Below, one piece after another: positions 10,676 through 21,094 of a DNA stretch of 64,000 nt; position 1 is the first letter of the stretch, and the number at the start of each line of letters is the position of its first letter. The position numbers and the translations under genes were made by a program. This DNA comes from Larix kaempferi. Lineage: Eukaryota; Streptophyta; Pinopsida; Pinales; Pinaceae. The stretch spans positions 38,455,501 to 38,519,500 of the forward strand of contig BSBM01000106.1 in NCBI GenBank assembly GCA_027924585.1. The letters run 5' to 3'. The notes beneath the pieces were generated by a model. The model was not told where the DNA came from, did not search any database, and saw nothing but the letters and a program-made list of their open reading frames with translations.

Positions 10676-12575
10676 TAATGCCAATATAAATTCGAATGGC
10701 CACGTGTAGGATGAAATCTACTGAGTATAGTAATTCTTGAGCATATGTTTAAGTCACTGGAAATGGCCATTTTTATACTTGTTTTCCATATTTGGATGGG
10801 TGATATTGCAACCCCAATCCATTATTTTCTTGGGATGCATGTTATATTTTAATAGATTATGTGGTGGAGTTTTATTTTTTGTAGCATGCATTGGAAGTAA
10901 ATTATTGTATATATTTATCTATTTGCCATAAAATCCTCTTATGTAATTCAATAGATATATTTTCATGGAGATTAGAAGGTTTATTATAGTAGCCATCTTT
11001 TTTGTTTATGATGTGACAAAATCATATGTTTTATAGCTAGCAGCCTAGATCAGGCTTGCTGCAATTTTATTTCAAATCAACAATGATGCCTTTAAGAATG
11101 TCTATATTGATAATATGAATAAACAATAATGTCATATATCAATGAAGGGAAGATCCTTGCAAGATCAATATCTTATTTAATCACTTTGGGTCGAATTGTT
11201 TGGACTCCATATCTATTCAAATTAGACATATGATTAGTGACATTGAGAATATCAGAGATCTAATTGCATATGGAACATGTCAGGTATCCTCTCCTAAATC
11301 ATCTCATCAACCTTTACCATCTTCACATTAAGTTGGAGAGGAGGCCCCTTATCATCATACAATTTTCTATCTACAAAATAGTAGAGAACAATTAGACAAT
11401 ATAAACAAAAAATTACAGTCAATAACACACACATAAAATACAACAAAAATTTTGCTATCAAAACATCAAGATAATATTACCATTCTCTTATTGTGGCTCG
11501 TTTGTAGTAAATTGATGGTTCAAGCACCCTTTTCATTCGATACCTACATAAGGATGTTGCACAATGTCAAGGACTTTGTGATCCTCCTGACAATGTAACA
11601 TAGGGATGGCATACTCACACACAACCCTACACAATAATTCTAGTTGACCCATATTGGGAAACATCTAGCCCCAAAGTGAATACACATGTTAGTCATCTAT
11701 CTAAGGAGTTTCTAGTCAAACGATGAAAAAATAAATTTGAATTAAAGGGGAAGATATGTATCCCATCCAACATGCTACGACATTTATCCAAAGCAATATG
11801 AAACTGTCAAAATAGAATAGCAGACCACCTGATTAATCCAAGTCATTAAATAAGGTTATCCACATAATGCATCATAGGGAAACCAATGCACTTCACATGA
11901 ATAACATGGTGCTAGTGTAATAACGATAAGGGACCTCATTGTCTCTAAAAGAATGCAAGAAAACCCCCCAACATCTTAGAACTCACTAGGGTGAGTAATC
12001 TCTAAATTGACATATCTTTGGATGTATGACAATTGGTTATCTATTGCAACACCAAGTAGAACATTATGGAAGTGGGGAAAATATTATTCCCAACTCCTAG
12101 ATAAGGTAGTGATAAAATGCATGTCCTCCTCTATGGGTTGGCACCACAAATTGGGCCCAATCCTTAATACATTTTTGTTTAATCCCAATGATAGATCAAC
12201 TAGCATAAGAACTCAATGTTCTCCTTGATGGATTTAGCCTCCTCAAAAGGCATGAGGATGTGAACATCCTTCAAAATAAGGAAAGTCTCGGTAGTACTTA
12301 GATGTGGAAACATATCCCTTTCCCTCTGTTGATCCACCCAACCACTCACAAAGTTATATGCATTGACCTATGTTTTTGTGATTGTCCCTAATTCACATAC
12401 ACACCTCATTAAAAAAATACAAATATAAAAAATACAATTTGTACTAAATTAACATTTTTAATATTTATTCAATATTGAATTTTAAATTTAGTGCATTAGA
12501 AATTCGTAAAAAACTCTATTATGTATTTTTTCCTCAGTGCACCTATTTTTTCCAAGACACGAGCCTATGTGACAT
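10676..12575. other. AT-rich spacer, nothing recognised
   Basis: Only short ORFs on both strands, no zinc-knuckle, integrase or reverse transcriptase motifs, and no LTR or primer-site signature. Confidence 0.5.
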
Positions 12576-12757
12576 CAACAAGTTCATTGGAAATAATGTG
12601 CTTGTCAAAAGTAACAATACTTAACACGTCATACTTTCTATACCACATCAGCACACCACATAGGCTATCAAAAAGCTCATTAGAAATAGTGTGCTCATAA
12701 AAAATAACAACACTTAACACGTCATACTTTCTATACCGCATCAACACACCATGAAAG
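12576..12757. repeat. ~92-bp tandem duplication
   Basis: Two consecutive units share the caagttcattggaaataatg type block, 'gtgct', and 'cttaacacgtcatacttt' followed by 'ctatacc.catca.cacacca'. The minus-strand ORF across it repeats YRKYDVLS accordingly. The duplication is diverged and non-coding. Confidence 0.75.
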
Positions 12758-13040
12758 TGAGTACATGCCCTTGTTAATTCTATGTACTGATATTTTTTGG
12801 TAACACCATTATCAGTGCATTGAATCATACAGTGTTTTTTACACAGAAAATACAACTTTTTATATTAGAAAAGTTGTATAGAAAATACATCGAGTCTTAG
12901 AAAAGTGTAATCTTAGAGTCATACATAAATGCATAATGTACGAAATATAGTTAAAATACACCAAATTTATTTTTGGTGCGTATCACTTTAATTTATGCAA
13001 CGATGTCTTAGTAACTGATGTTGATGCATATGGAAAAGAC

Positions 13041-13157
13041 AACACACCAAACAAAGGTGCTACAAGGCCATGCTAGTGTGCCAGGAATGGAAGACACATA
13101 AATATGCCAATTTGGTGTGCCTGTGTGATTAGGTAGCACCTTTGTCGGTGTGTTGAG
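13041..13157. repeat. Inverted repeat with ~26-bp arms
   Basis: The left arm (13041-13067, aacacaccaaacaaaggtgc and onward) is the near reverse complement of the right arm (13131-13157, aggtagcacctttgtcggtg and onward). About 63 bp of loop separates them. It might be a fragment of a small foldback element. No target-site duplication is evident. Confidence 0.55.
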
Positions 13158-16025
13158 TCAACCATTGCACTGTTATTATATGCATTAAGCATATTGTAGA
13201 GAAACATTTATTTGGTGTTTTAAATTTACAGAAAGCATTGGTGCATCTATTCCAATCTCATGTAGTACTATTGCAAGGCACATATGTCTTAGATTAAGCG
13301 GTGCAATCACGTGGATAGTTGCACTAAGAACTATGCACTATAACATCCTATAGTGCATCGTCGAGCACAATAAATATATGCTTTATTCTTTTTCAAATCG
13401 TTGTTATGCTTAAGATTTTCAAGAGAATCACAAGTTGTGTGATTGGTAAATAAATAATATGTTAGTGCACGTAAAAATTGCAAGTCACAACAGAAGAGAC
13501 ACAATTTTTTTCAAAAGAATGAAAAAGTGGAAATTAATTATAGAAATGGGAAATTAAAATTGTGCAATGTAAATTAAGGGGTAGTAAAGAAATTACCTAG
13601 TATCGGCTTTGTTGTGGAAACATGGTTACCTCAAAAGTCACAAACTAAATTTGAGTGGGTTTTGGAAACATGGCTACCTCAAAAGTCACATGTTATATTG
13701 CTAATATTCTAAATATCGGGTGTGCTTGATAGACTCAAACCTTAATTCTTATCCAAATTGTGTGCCAACAATTATGGGCATTCCTTTACCAATTATGGGC
13801 ATTATTCTATGATATTTATTTGTTTAGCATCAAACTCATTCCCATGGTCGATATAGCTCATCACACATATACCTCATCATGACCACATGATCCGTGTGGA
13901 CCCTTCTTCATACAATAATGATGAACTTTCAGGTTATATGGGACATTTGCACATTTGAGAGAGAGATAACTAGTTGTACCTTCCCCACCTTGGTTGATTT
14001 ACTTTTGGTCCTTACACCTTGTTGTTTGTTGGTCTTGTGGTACCTTGTCCTTGGCGTGTTGTTAGTAGGGTCATTTTGTTGTTAGTAGGGTCATTTCGCT
14101 CATCTTGAGTTGTTTGTACCACCCTTTAATGTTTTTGATCCTTTGGGTACTATGGTTGTTTGTCCCCTAAATGACCCTAGTACCCCACTTATGATTTATG
14201 TTATTATTTATGACTCCTTTTTATTGTATTTGTTATTTTATTATTTTACTTTTACTTTTACTTTTTAATTTTTTTATATTTTATTTTTAATTTTAATTTT
14301 TTTGTATTAAGTAGTTGCTTCCTATTTTAATGGAACCCTATTTGTTGGACTTTAATGGAACCCTATTCTTTTGTTTATTGGTCTAACTAAAGGTAGCCAT
14401 GGCAGTTATGAGATTGTTATCCTAAATCTTATGGAAGTACGATCTTCCTACTTGAAGGTTGACTTAAGGCCGATATGTTGTTTTACCTGTGGATAAACCC
14501 GATCTACTATTTAAGGGTTTATTTTTGTATTCTAAGAAATCTGATCTTCTATTTAAAGCCCTAACTTGAAGTTTGTTCACCTAGGGCATGATTGTGTGAA
14601 CTCAATCTTTTGTTTGGGTAGATCATAACCCTAGATCTTCCTCTTTGATGAAGGTCGTGATCATGAGGAGGGTCGTGAAGCCTTAAGTTTTATCCTTGCC
14701 TACTGCATGCTACTTTGAATTTTAATATGTTTGTTGACTGATTATTTGAGAAGTTTTTATACTTAGCTTGGAATGAGTTCTCTTTGTTTGTGTTAATGCT
14801 AAATCTTATCTTTGCCCATATCTCTTCTGTTAAGACTTGTCCTATTAAGATCTTTGTGCTTTATTTAACTTTTGTTATGAATGTAACTGTCTTTGTCTAA
14901 CTACTATTGCATACAACCTCTCTCTCTCTCTCTCTGGTTTATACGTACCCTTTAGTAGGGTTAGTGGGTTCCTAGTGTTGGTTGACCTATGAGAGGTACA
15001 GTTTTGAATGAAAGTAATATTCTGAGTATAAAACAAGAAGGTTCCACATTACGTTGTAAGTACCCTAAACCTATCTTCTTTACTCATGTTAATGTTGATT
15101 AATTATTGTTAGTTATTACATGCCACTGAAGATTAATTTAACACATTGAGCCAACTAGTAGTCTTAAAGTGGAAAAGTCGAAAGAGATGAAAATTATGTT
15201 TTGTTACTATTCTACTATTTAGTTTCAGTACTTGTTTATTAGATGTAATTTTGTATTAAAGTATATTGATTTTTTTTATTCCTCTGCATAAAACCCTAAC
15301 TCTACCAAAAATTAAGAAAATGTAGATAAAAGATTTGAAATCTCAATAAATATACTTATCTATAATGTTGGTAAACAAAAGTGATAATATCTAAATTAGA
15401 AAAAAAAGACTTATACATCAAGCACTTTTCAAATATCATAACATCAAGTGCATGCTACACTCGAATTCGTCCCTCCTCTTGAATACAAGTTGTAAAGGTT
15501 GGCACTATTGTTGGAAGAGTTGAAATGATATTTTAACTTGAAAATAGTTGTGTGATTACTTTTTATAAGGAAACATGGAATGGATTGGGTGGTTGTCATG
15601 TATTAAAGAGAAGGAAATCCCTAGAGTATTGGGAATTCCATGTTTCATGGTAATAGTTGCATATGTGTATGTTAAGTGGAGAATGTTTTATTCTCCCTAC
15701 TTAGGTTCAAATCCCACACGTGACATTTTTGCTTCTTGTGGATCAATCTTAGTGATGATATGGGTTTGGATCAATATTACTTTGGTGTAGTAACAATGTA
15801 GGGGTCGTTATAGAGCCAAGAGATTGGTTGGAGAGCAATGGGAGAAGGCCCACAGTGTGTTACACCCCACTCCATCCATAATAAGTTTAGTACCTTATCC
15901 CTTGTTTTTTAAGAGACCAAGCCCTAGAGGATAATGATTTCAGGAATTTGCATGAATGTCTAATTATAATAGAAATCCTAATCACAGGTTATTTATCTAG
16001 GATATAAAAAGGTAAATCATTTAAG

Positions 16026-16071
<46 letters not shown>

Positions 16072-17069
16072 TAAAGTAGAGATGTTAGTTAACTAGTGGG
16101 CATGGTTGAGCATGCCAAGGATACCGCTAATGCATATTTCCCTCTTGAATACCTTGGATACTTGTGGACATAAACGATGAAAATGTGTCACAAACCCATG
16201 TTTATGTAGGTAGACTTAAATATCCTCCAAGAAAATTTGTGCACAAATTTGTGCCTTTGTGACAACTTCTACCACCTTGGAAAATTATGTTTACTGGTAA
16301 GGTAACAAAGCAATAAGCTTATATAGGAGGTAAATTACTGCATGGTAGAAAGTCATTTCAACATCCATAAGACCTTACATTATTGTAGATATATGTTTAT
16401 TGGACTTACATCTTTAAGAATGTAAAAAATATATCAATGTTGACGTTGTTTGTGTTATTGCTAAATTGGCCAATAAAAGAAAGGAGTTTACATACCACCC
16501 TTAATATCTTAACACCCAAGGGTGTCTACCTCTATAGATTTTCTAATAATATGACATGACACAATCACATCAAGTCTACTTGTCCCTTAAAATGTTTAAA
16601 GCAAGTTTATTTCTCATGCAAGGAAATTAATTCACCTTAGAGCACCATATCATCATCCTCTTTTAGAATTGGGATCACCTTTACTCTCTTTTTTATCCAA
16701 ATATCAAAGCATATTCCATTACTTTATGTCCACTTTTTTGTATCCAAATCTCATAGCATATTCCATGATGATTTCAAACTATGTCTCACATATTTTAACA
16801 ACACATAGGCTCTAAATTTTGTTGATTCCTTCTTATACGAACTCGAGACATTCAAAAATTAATTTTGGCCATTTTTTCCAATTTTGAACATGCAATACAA
16901 TTAAAGGAAAATCCCTTACTAATAAACATATGCATTTTCAAGCTTGGGGGAGGCATGGTAACTATGTATGATGATAGTGGAAAATGCATGCCTTAATGCC
17001 TTGTAATTTTCTAATATGAATTATGCATACCCAACAATGTCCTATTTGAACTTTTTCCCCATGGTTTAG
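13158..17069. other. AT-rich spacer with two simple repeats
   Basis: No gene recognised. It contains (CT)n at about 14918-14935, T-rich low-complexity sequence at 14215-14310 and (TA)n at 16031-16069. A TG-rich stretch at 13980-14170 has short ORFs only. Confidence 0.5.
16031..16069. repeat. (TA)n microsatellite
   Basis: About 19 consecutive TA dinucleotides directly upstream of ggtaaagtag. Confidence 0.95.
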
Positions 17070-17081
17070 GTAGAACCAAAC

Positions 17082-17843
17082 ATGTATTTGTCGGATATTT
17101 CTTCCTCGAGCGATGGGATTTTAGTAAGACTAGATGAAAGTGATACATCCAGTAGGTCTACAAGAGTTATATCAACTAGTTGTCAAAATATTAGAAGAAA
17201 ATTTCATAAACGTATGGAATTTTTTCTCGCTGAAGGGGTGTCATGTTCCTATGATGACGAGACAATAGGCAACATCGAGGTGCCCTTGAGGTACAAAAAT
17301 CTAGTGAAACAATAGATACCCAAGGATCTTTCTCAACTAAACACAGATTTTTGTGTGAATGAGAGGATATATCGAATTGTACTGTCGTCATTACATGGTC
17401 TGGGGTTGTTTTGCATGGATGGCATAAAGGTCAATTACGACAGATGTACAAAATTGATGGAGTATATTAGACACTATTACAACTACAAAGATTGGATGCT
17501 CCTGGTCCAATATACACGAAGTATGCATAGATATGGATTATCAGCAAATTATTTACAACTGAAAGACAAAGATCAAAATAAAGGAGCAATGTTGTACATT
17601 AATGGAAGGCCAAAAGCTATAGGGAATATTGTGGGGTTTATAAACAGTACACAACCAATGTCTACAATTAAGGAACCCAACTGCATATTTGAGGGGCGTG
17701 AAGGAAACCATGTTTTTGTATGTGCCATTAAATCAATAGCTGCAGGGGAAGAGTTGCTTATTAATTACAATTTGAATCGAATAGATACAAAAACTGTTAC
17801 TATGGGAGTGATACATCTAACAATTTACCCAACCTTTTATTAA
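17082..17843 (+). pseudogene. SET-domain-like exon with one in-frame stop
   Basis: A 254-codon frame is broken by a single TAG at 17313. SET domains transfer methyl groups from S-adenosylmethionine to lysines, usually on histones. In the C-terminal third I see DKDQNKGAMLYINGRP, then GFINSTQPMSTIKEPNC where SET proteins have the RFxNHSCxPN pocket, then VFVCAIKSIAAGEELLINYN, which fits the conserved AxxxIxxGEELxxxY end. The NHSC residues are replaced by NSTQ, and no cysteine-rich post-SET follows, so even an intact version might lack catalysis. The N-terminus is serine-rich (SDISSSSDG). A possible donor lies near 17804-17810. SET assignment is moderately sure; enzymatic activity is doubtful. 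Confidence 0.6.
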
Positions 17844-17918
17844 TGACTTTAACATATTAAGGATTTTTCGTTAGTCTATTGTTATAATTTCATTTAAATT
17901 TTCTATATTACTTCGCAG

Positions 17919-18985
17919 GGTAGTGATCGAGGCATCTCCCCAGCAGTTGGTCAGAGAAGTACAACATCCTCGAGGCATCAAGTATACATCTTTGTAATAG
18001 TACAAATATAATATGAAAAAGAGTTTTTTTTGCTGTGCTTTTTCATGAGTATATTCGTTTGGTTTATATAATGTTATTTGTATATTTGTTGCAGAGTGTT
18101 GATCGGGGAAACCACCCAGCTATTGATCAGATGATAGCAGCCTTGAGGCAACAAGTATACATGATTGTAATTTTACAATTTAAATACATCAAAATGTTTT
18201 CTTGTTATGGTTTTTCCGTAAGTATTTTGGTTTCGTTTAGATAATTTTTTCTATGTTTTTGTTGCAGGGTGTTATAAGGGGCACCTCCCTAGCAGTATAT
18301 GATACCGAACCTACCTTGAGGTAGCAGGTATACATTGATGCAATTGTACAAATTTAATATGAACAAAAAAAATTGTTGTGTTTTTTCATGAGTATATTCG
18401 ATTCATTTAGATGATGTTATCTATATATTTGTTGCAAAGTGTTGATCAGGGAAACCACCTAGTTGTTGATCAGATGACAACAACCTCAAGGAAACAGGTA
18501 TACCTGATTGTAATTGTACAATTTAAATACATCAATATGTTTTCTTATTAAGTTTTTTCCGTGAGTATTTTGGTTTCGTCTAGATAATTTTTTCTATGTT
18601 TTTGATGTAGGGTTCTGATCGGGGCACCTCCCTATTAGTAGATTAGGGCAGGTACCCTACCATTGATCATATGAGTAGACGATCCTTGAGGCAGCAGGTA
18701 GAATTCATTGGAATTGTACAAATATAATATGGAGCATAATTTTTTTTGTTATGTCTTTTTCATGTGTATATTGGTTTCATTATGATAATGTTTTCTACAT
18801 TTTTTTGGCAGGGGGATGATTGGGGAAAGTCCCCAGTTGTGGATCAGACGACACCAAAATCGAGGCATTAGGTAAACCTAATTGTAATTTTAGGAATCTA
18901 TCATGATCGATATGTTTTGTTAATATACTTTTTTCCTCAATCTATTTCTTTCACACTAATAATGTTTTATATATTTTTGTTGCAG
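17919..18985 (+). repeat. Six tandemly duplicated exon-intron units (dimeric higher-order repeat)
   Basis: Exons lie at 17919-17981 (63 bp), 18095-18154, 18268-18327, 18438-18497 (60 bp each), 18611-18697 (87 bp, with a 27-bp internal gain) and 18812-18871 (60 bp). Most are preceded by ttgcag and followed by gtatac or similar, and all lengths are multiples of three. Each encodes a ~20-residue repeat of the type SVDRGNHPAIDQMIAALRQQ. Introns 1, 3 and 5 resemble each other (tacaaatataatatga), as do introns 2 and 4 (tacaatttaaatacatca). The unit of duplication was therefore a pair of exons, about 343-350 bp. Exons 3, 5 and 6 each contain a TAG where sister exons have CAG or CAA, and exon 4 has a damaged acceptor (ttgcaa). 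Confidence 0.85.
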
Positions 18986-19760
18986 ACCATTGATTCGACG
19001 TATGATCCAGTGTCAGAGAAATCAATAGATTTTTATGTGGATGAGTTGATGCGCTATGCTGACATTGGTTCTTCTCTAGACCCAAATAAGATGATAGAGG
19101 AGACCTTGAAAAAAATTAATGAGTATATCCTTCGTCTGCTATTCATTCAACCATAGACAGATGAGATTAGAGCCAACTTTGATATTTTGGTAAAGAGATC
19201 TCAGGCCTTGAAAGTAAGTTGTGGAATCTTGAATCATGATATAAATTCATTTAGTATTTTATAATTTTTACTTGTATATGATGGTGAACTTATACAATAT
19301 GGTTTGTATTTACAGGATTTTTTGCGACCACACACTAGTGGTCAAGTCAGTGTTGGCCCTAGTGATGCTCATGGAGATTTGTCACATGAGAAAATGACTC
19401 CATGTACATCTCATGTTCCATTGTTGTCGAATGAACATTTGGAAACACGTTCCGCGACACCCTTGAGGCCAACTGTGAGTGAACCCTCTATTGATCGGTA
19501 CACACCAGATCATGCAAAAGAAGGGGTCGATGCAGAGCTTGCTAGTATTGATGTTGTTGAAGCAACATTTCCTGGATCTTCCCATGTCACTAGCACGAGT
19601 ACACTACATACAACATTTTTGGTGGACGAAGAGATCGTTCCAATAAATATAGAGAATATCCCAGGTAATTATACATTGTTCAAGTTAGTGTTTATAATTT
19701 GATTGTAATATATCGATAAAACATTGTTTTTCAACTAATGATGGCATGATCGTTTTGCAG

Positions 19761-20526
19761 GAAATGATGTTTTTTATAAACATCTAAATGATTTGTCCTT
19801 AGAGATATTTGGGCCCACCATCCGCACAAGGTGGGATAAACAAAGTAAAAATTTAAAAGATGAGCTCAATAATCGGTTGGTTGGCATGTTTGACAACGAG
19901 ACCTTTAATCAAGCCGAGGTCCTAAAGAAGGATGGAAAACATATGAAGATTGTTCGGGACCAATATAGGGTTCATCTATAAAGGAACCCTAGGTATGAGC
20001 TCCCTCCGATGATTCCAGCAAGAGAGTGGAAATTCCTAGTGGAATATGGAAAGGAGAGGACTCTGAGAAAATAAGGAAAGCTACCACTGGGCACAGGGAG
20101 GTATGCAATACTTTCCACAATATAATTCTAAACCTTATTATTATTAATTTTTATATCAAATTTGGAACATCTAACGTATTTCAACACTTTCATAGGTTGT
20201 CAGACACATCAAAGGCCACAAAGGAAAGACAAGAAAAAATTGGTCAGCACAAGCTTGGGCTTGGTGGTTATTTGAATTTGGCACCATGAATTGTAAGTAT
20301 CGAGAAACCAATAATACATCCAAATAATAAATTGCAAATTATTTTCATTTTATTGCACCGCAAAAGGTAAATTCATGACGTTATGTAAATATGTAGGCCG
20401 ACTTGTTCAAGGAAGTTCCCACTGAAGAAGACTTGAAGCTTGGCTTCTAGCACGACTTTGGAGATGTTGTTTTGAAAAATATTGTCTCGGAAAACACAAA
20501 CTTCTGGTGATCCATCTTGCGCACAG
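19761..20526 (+). pseudogene. Transposase-associated-like region (En/Spm or Ptta type) of the same gene
   Basis: Exons 19761-20100, about 20184-20292 and 20397-20526 read in one phase. Recognisable stretches are DELNNRLVGMFDNETF, KHMKIVRDQYRVHL, NPRYELPPMIPAREWK, TSKATKERQEKIGQHKLGLG and KEVPTEEDLKLGF. The pattern of a basic helix, a W-centred segment and a 'KxxRxKIxxHxLGxGGY' block resembles the plant Ptta/En/Spm transposase-associated proteins, which bind DNA beside the CACTA transposase. The resemblance is from memory and only partial. In-frame stops at 19979, 20072, 20287, 20448 and 20508 disable it. The alternative is an unrelated plant DNA-binding family. Confidence 0.4.
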
Positions 20527-21094
20527 GTATATAAAATATATATAGTTTAATGAAGATTTATTACTTGTGCAATCTATTTGTTATAACTAATTTCCATAAA
20601 ATATTGAATTTGTTTGAGTAGGAAAGCAACAATCCACTTAATGTTGAGGATGGACAACAACCAATCGAAGATCATGCTTCAAATCCTATTAATTAATTTA
20701 TTCATATGCTATAATTTTAAATATTGCATTGCAGATGGTGAAAATTAATTGTACTTTTCCATGTTTCAACTGTAGAGCATGTAGAGGGTTACACTATACA
20801 GGTTGATCCTAGACAGGAATATGAAGTACATGATGTGGAAACAACAGGTAAAAAAATGCCTTTGTAATGTTTTTTTAAATGAAATACTTGTCATTATAAT
20901 ACCATAATAAATCAATGTAACATTTTCAAATTATTGCAGCAAATCCGGACCCCTTGCCGCAAAATCCATGCCACGAGTACTCTACTAGGAAGATAGCACG
21001 ACAAGTTGATGAAGCACCAAGAACTGAAAAACAAGTTCTCGAAGATGAATTTCTTGTTGATTTTGTAAAGAGAAAAAAACATAGAAAGAAGTGA

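Larger units (their letters stand above)
17070..21094 (+). pseudogene. Decayed multi-exon gene: SET-like domain, tandem short-exon array, transposase-associated-like C-terminus
   Basis: A plus-strand gene model of about 14 exons can be traced by splice signals and by a single continuing phase. It has one long first exon (17070 to about 17810, acceptor ttag before it), six short exons (17919-18871), then 18986-19213, 19316-19664, 19761-20100, 20184 region-20292, 20397-20526, possibly 20622-20690, 20776-20847 and 20940-21094. It ends in a lysine/arginine-rich tail (KRKKHRKK) that could be a nuclear localisation signal. Phases agree across the junctions 8/9, 9/10, 10/11 and 13/14. I count ten in-frame stops (17313, 18322, 18644, 18869, 19154, 19979, 20072, 20287, 20448, 20508), so it is not functional as it stands. 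A host chromatin gene and a captured or transposon-borne gene are both possible. I know no family with this exact architecture. Confidence 0.65.

Noticed and set aside
15661-15720. tRNA- or SINE-like B box (ggttcaaatcc at 15704-15714) with a short hairpin upstream
   Set aside because: The acceptor stem and a convincing A box are missing and the T-arm does not pair well, so chance similarity is more likely.
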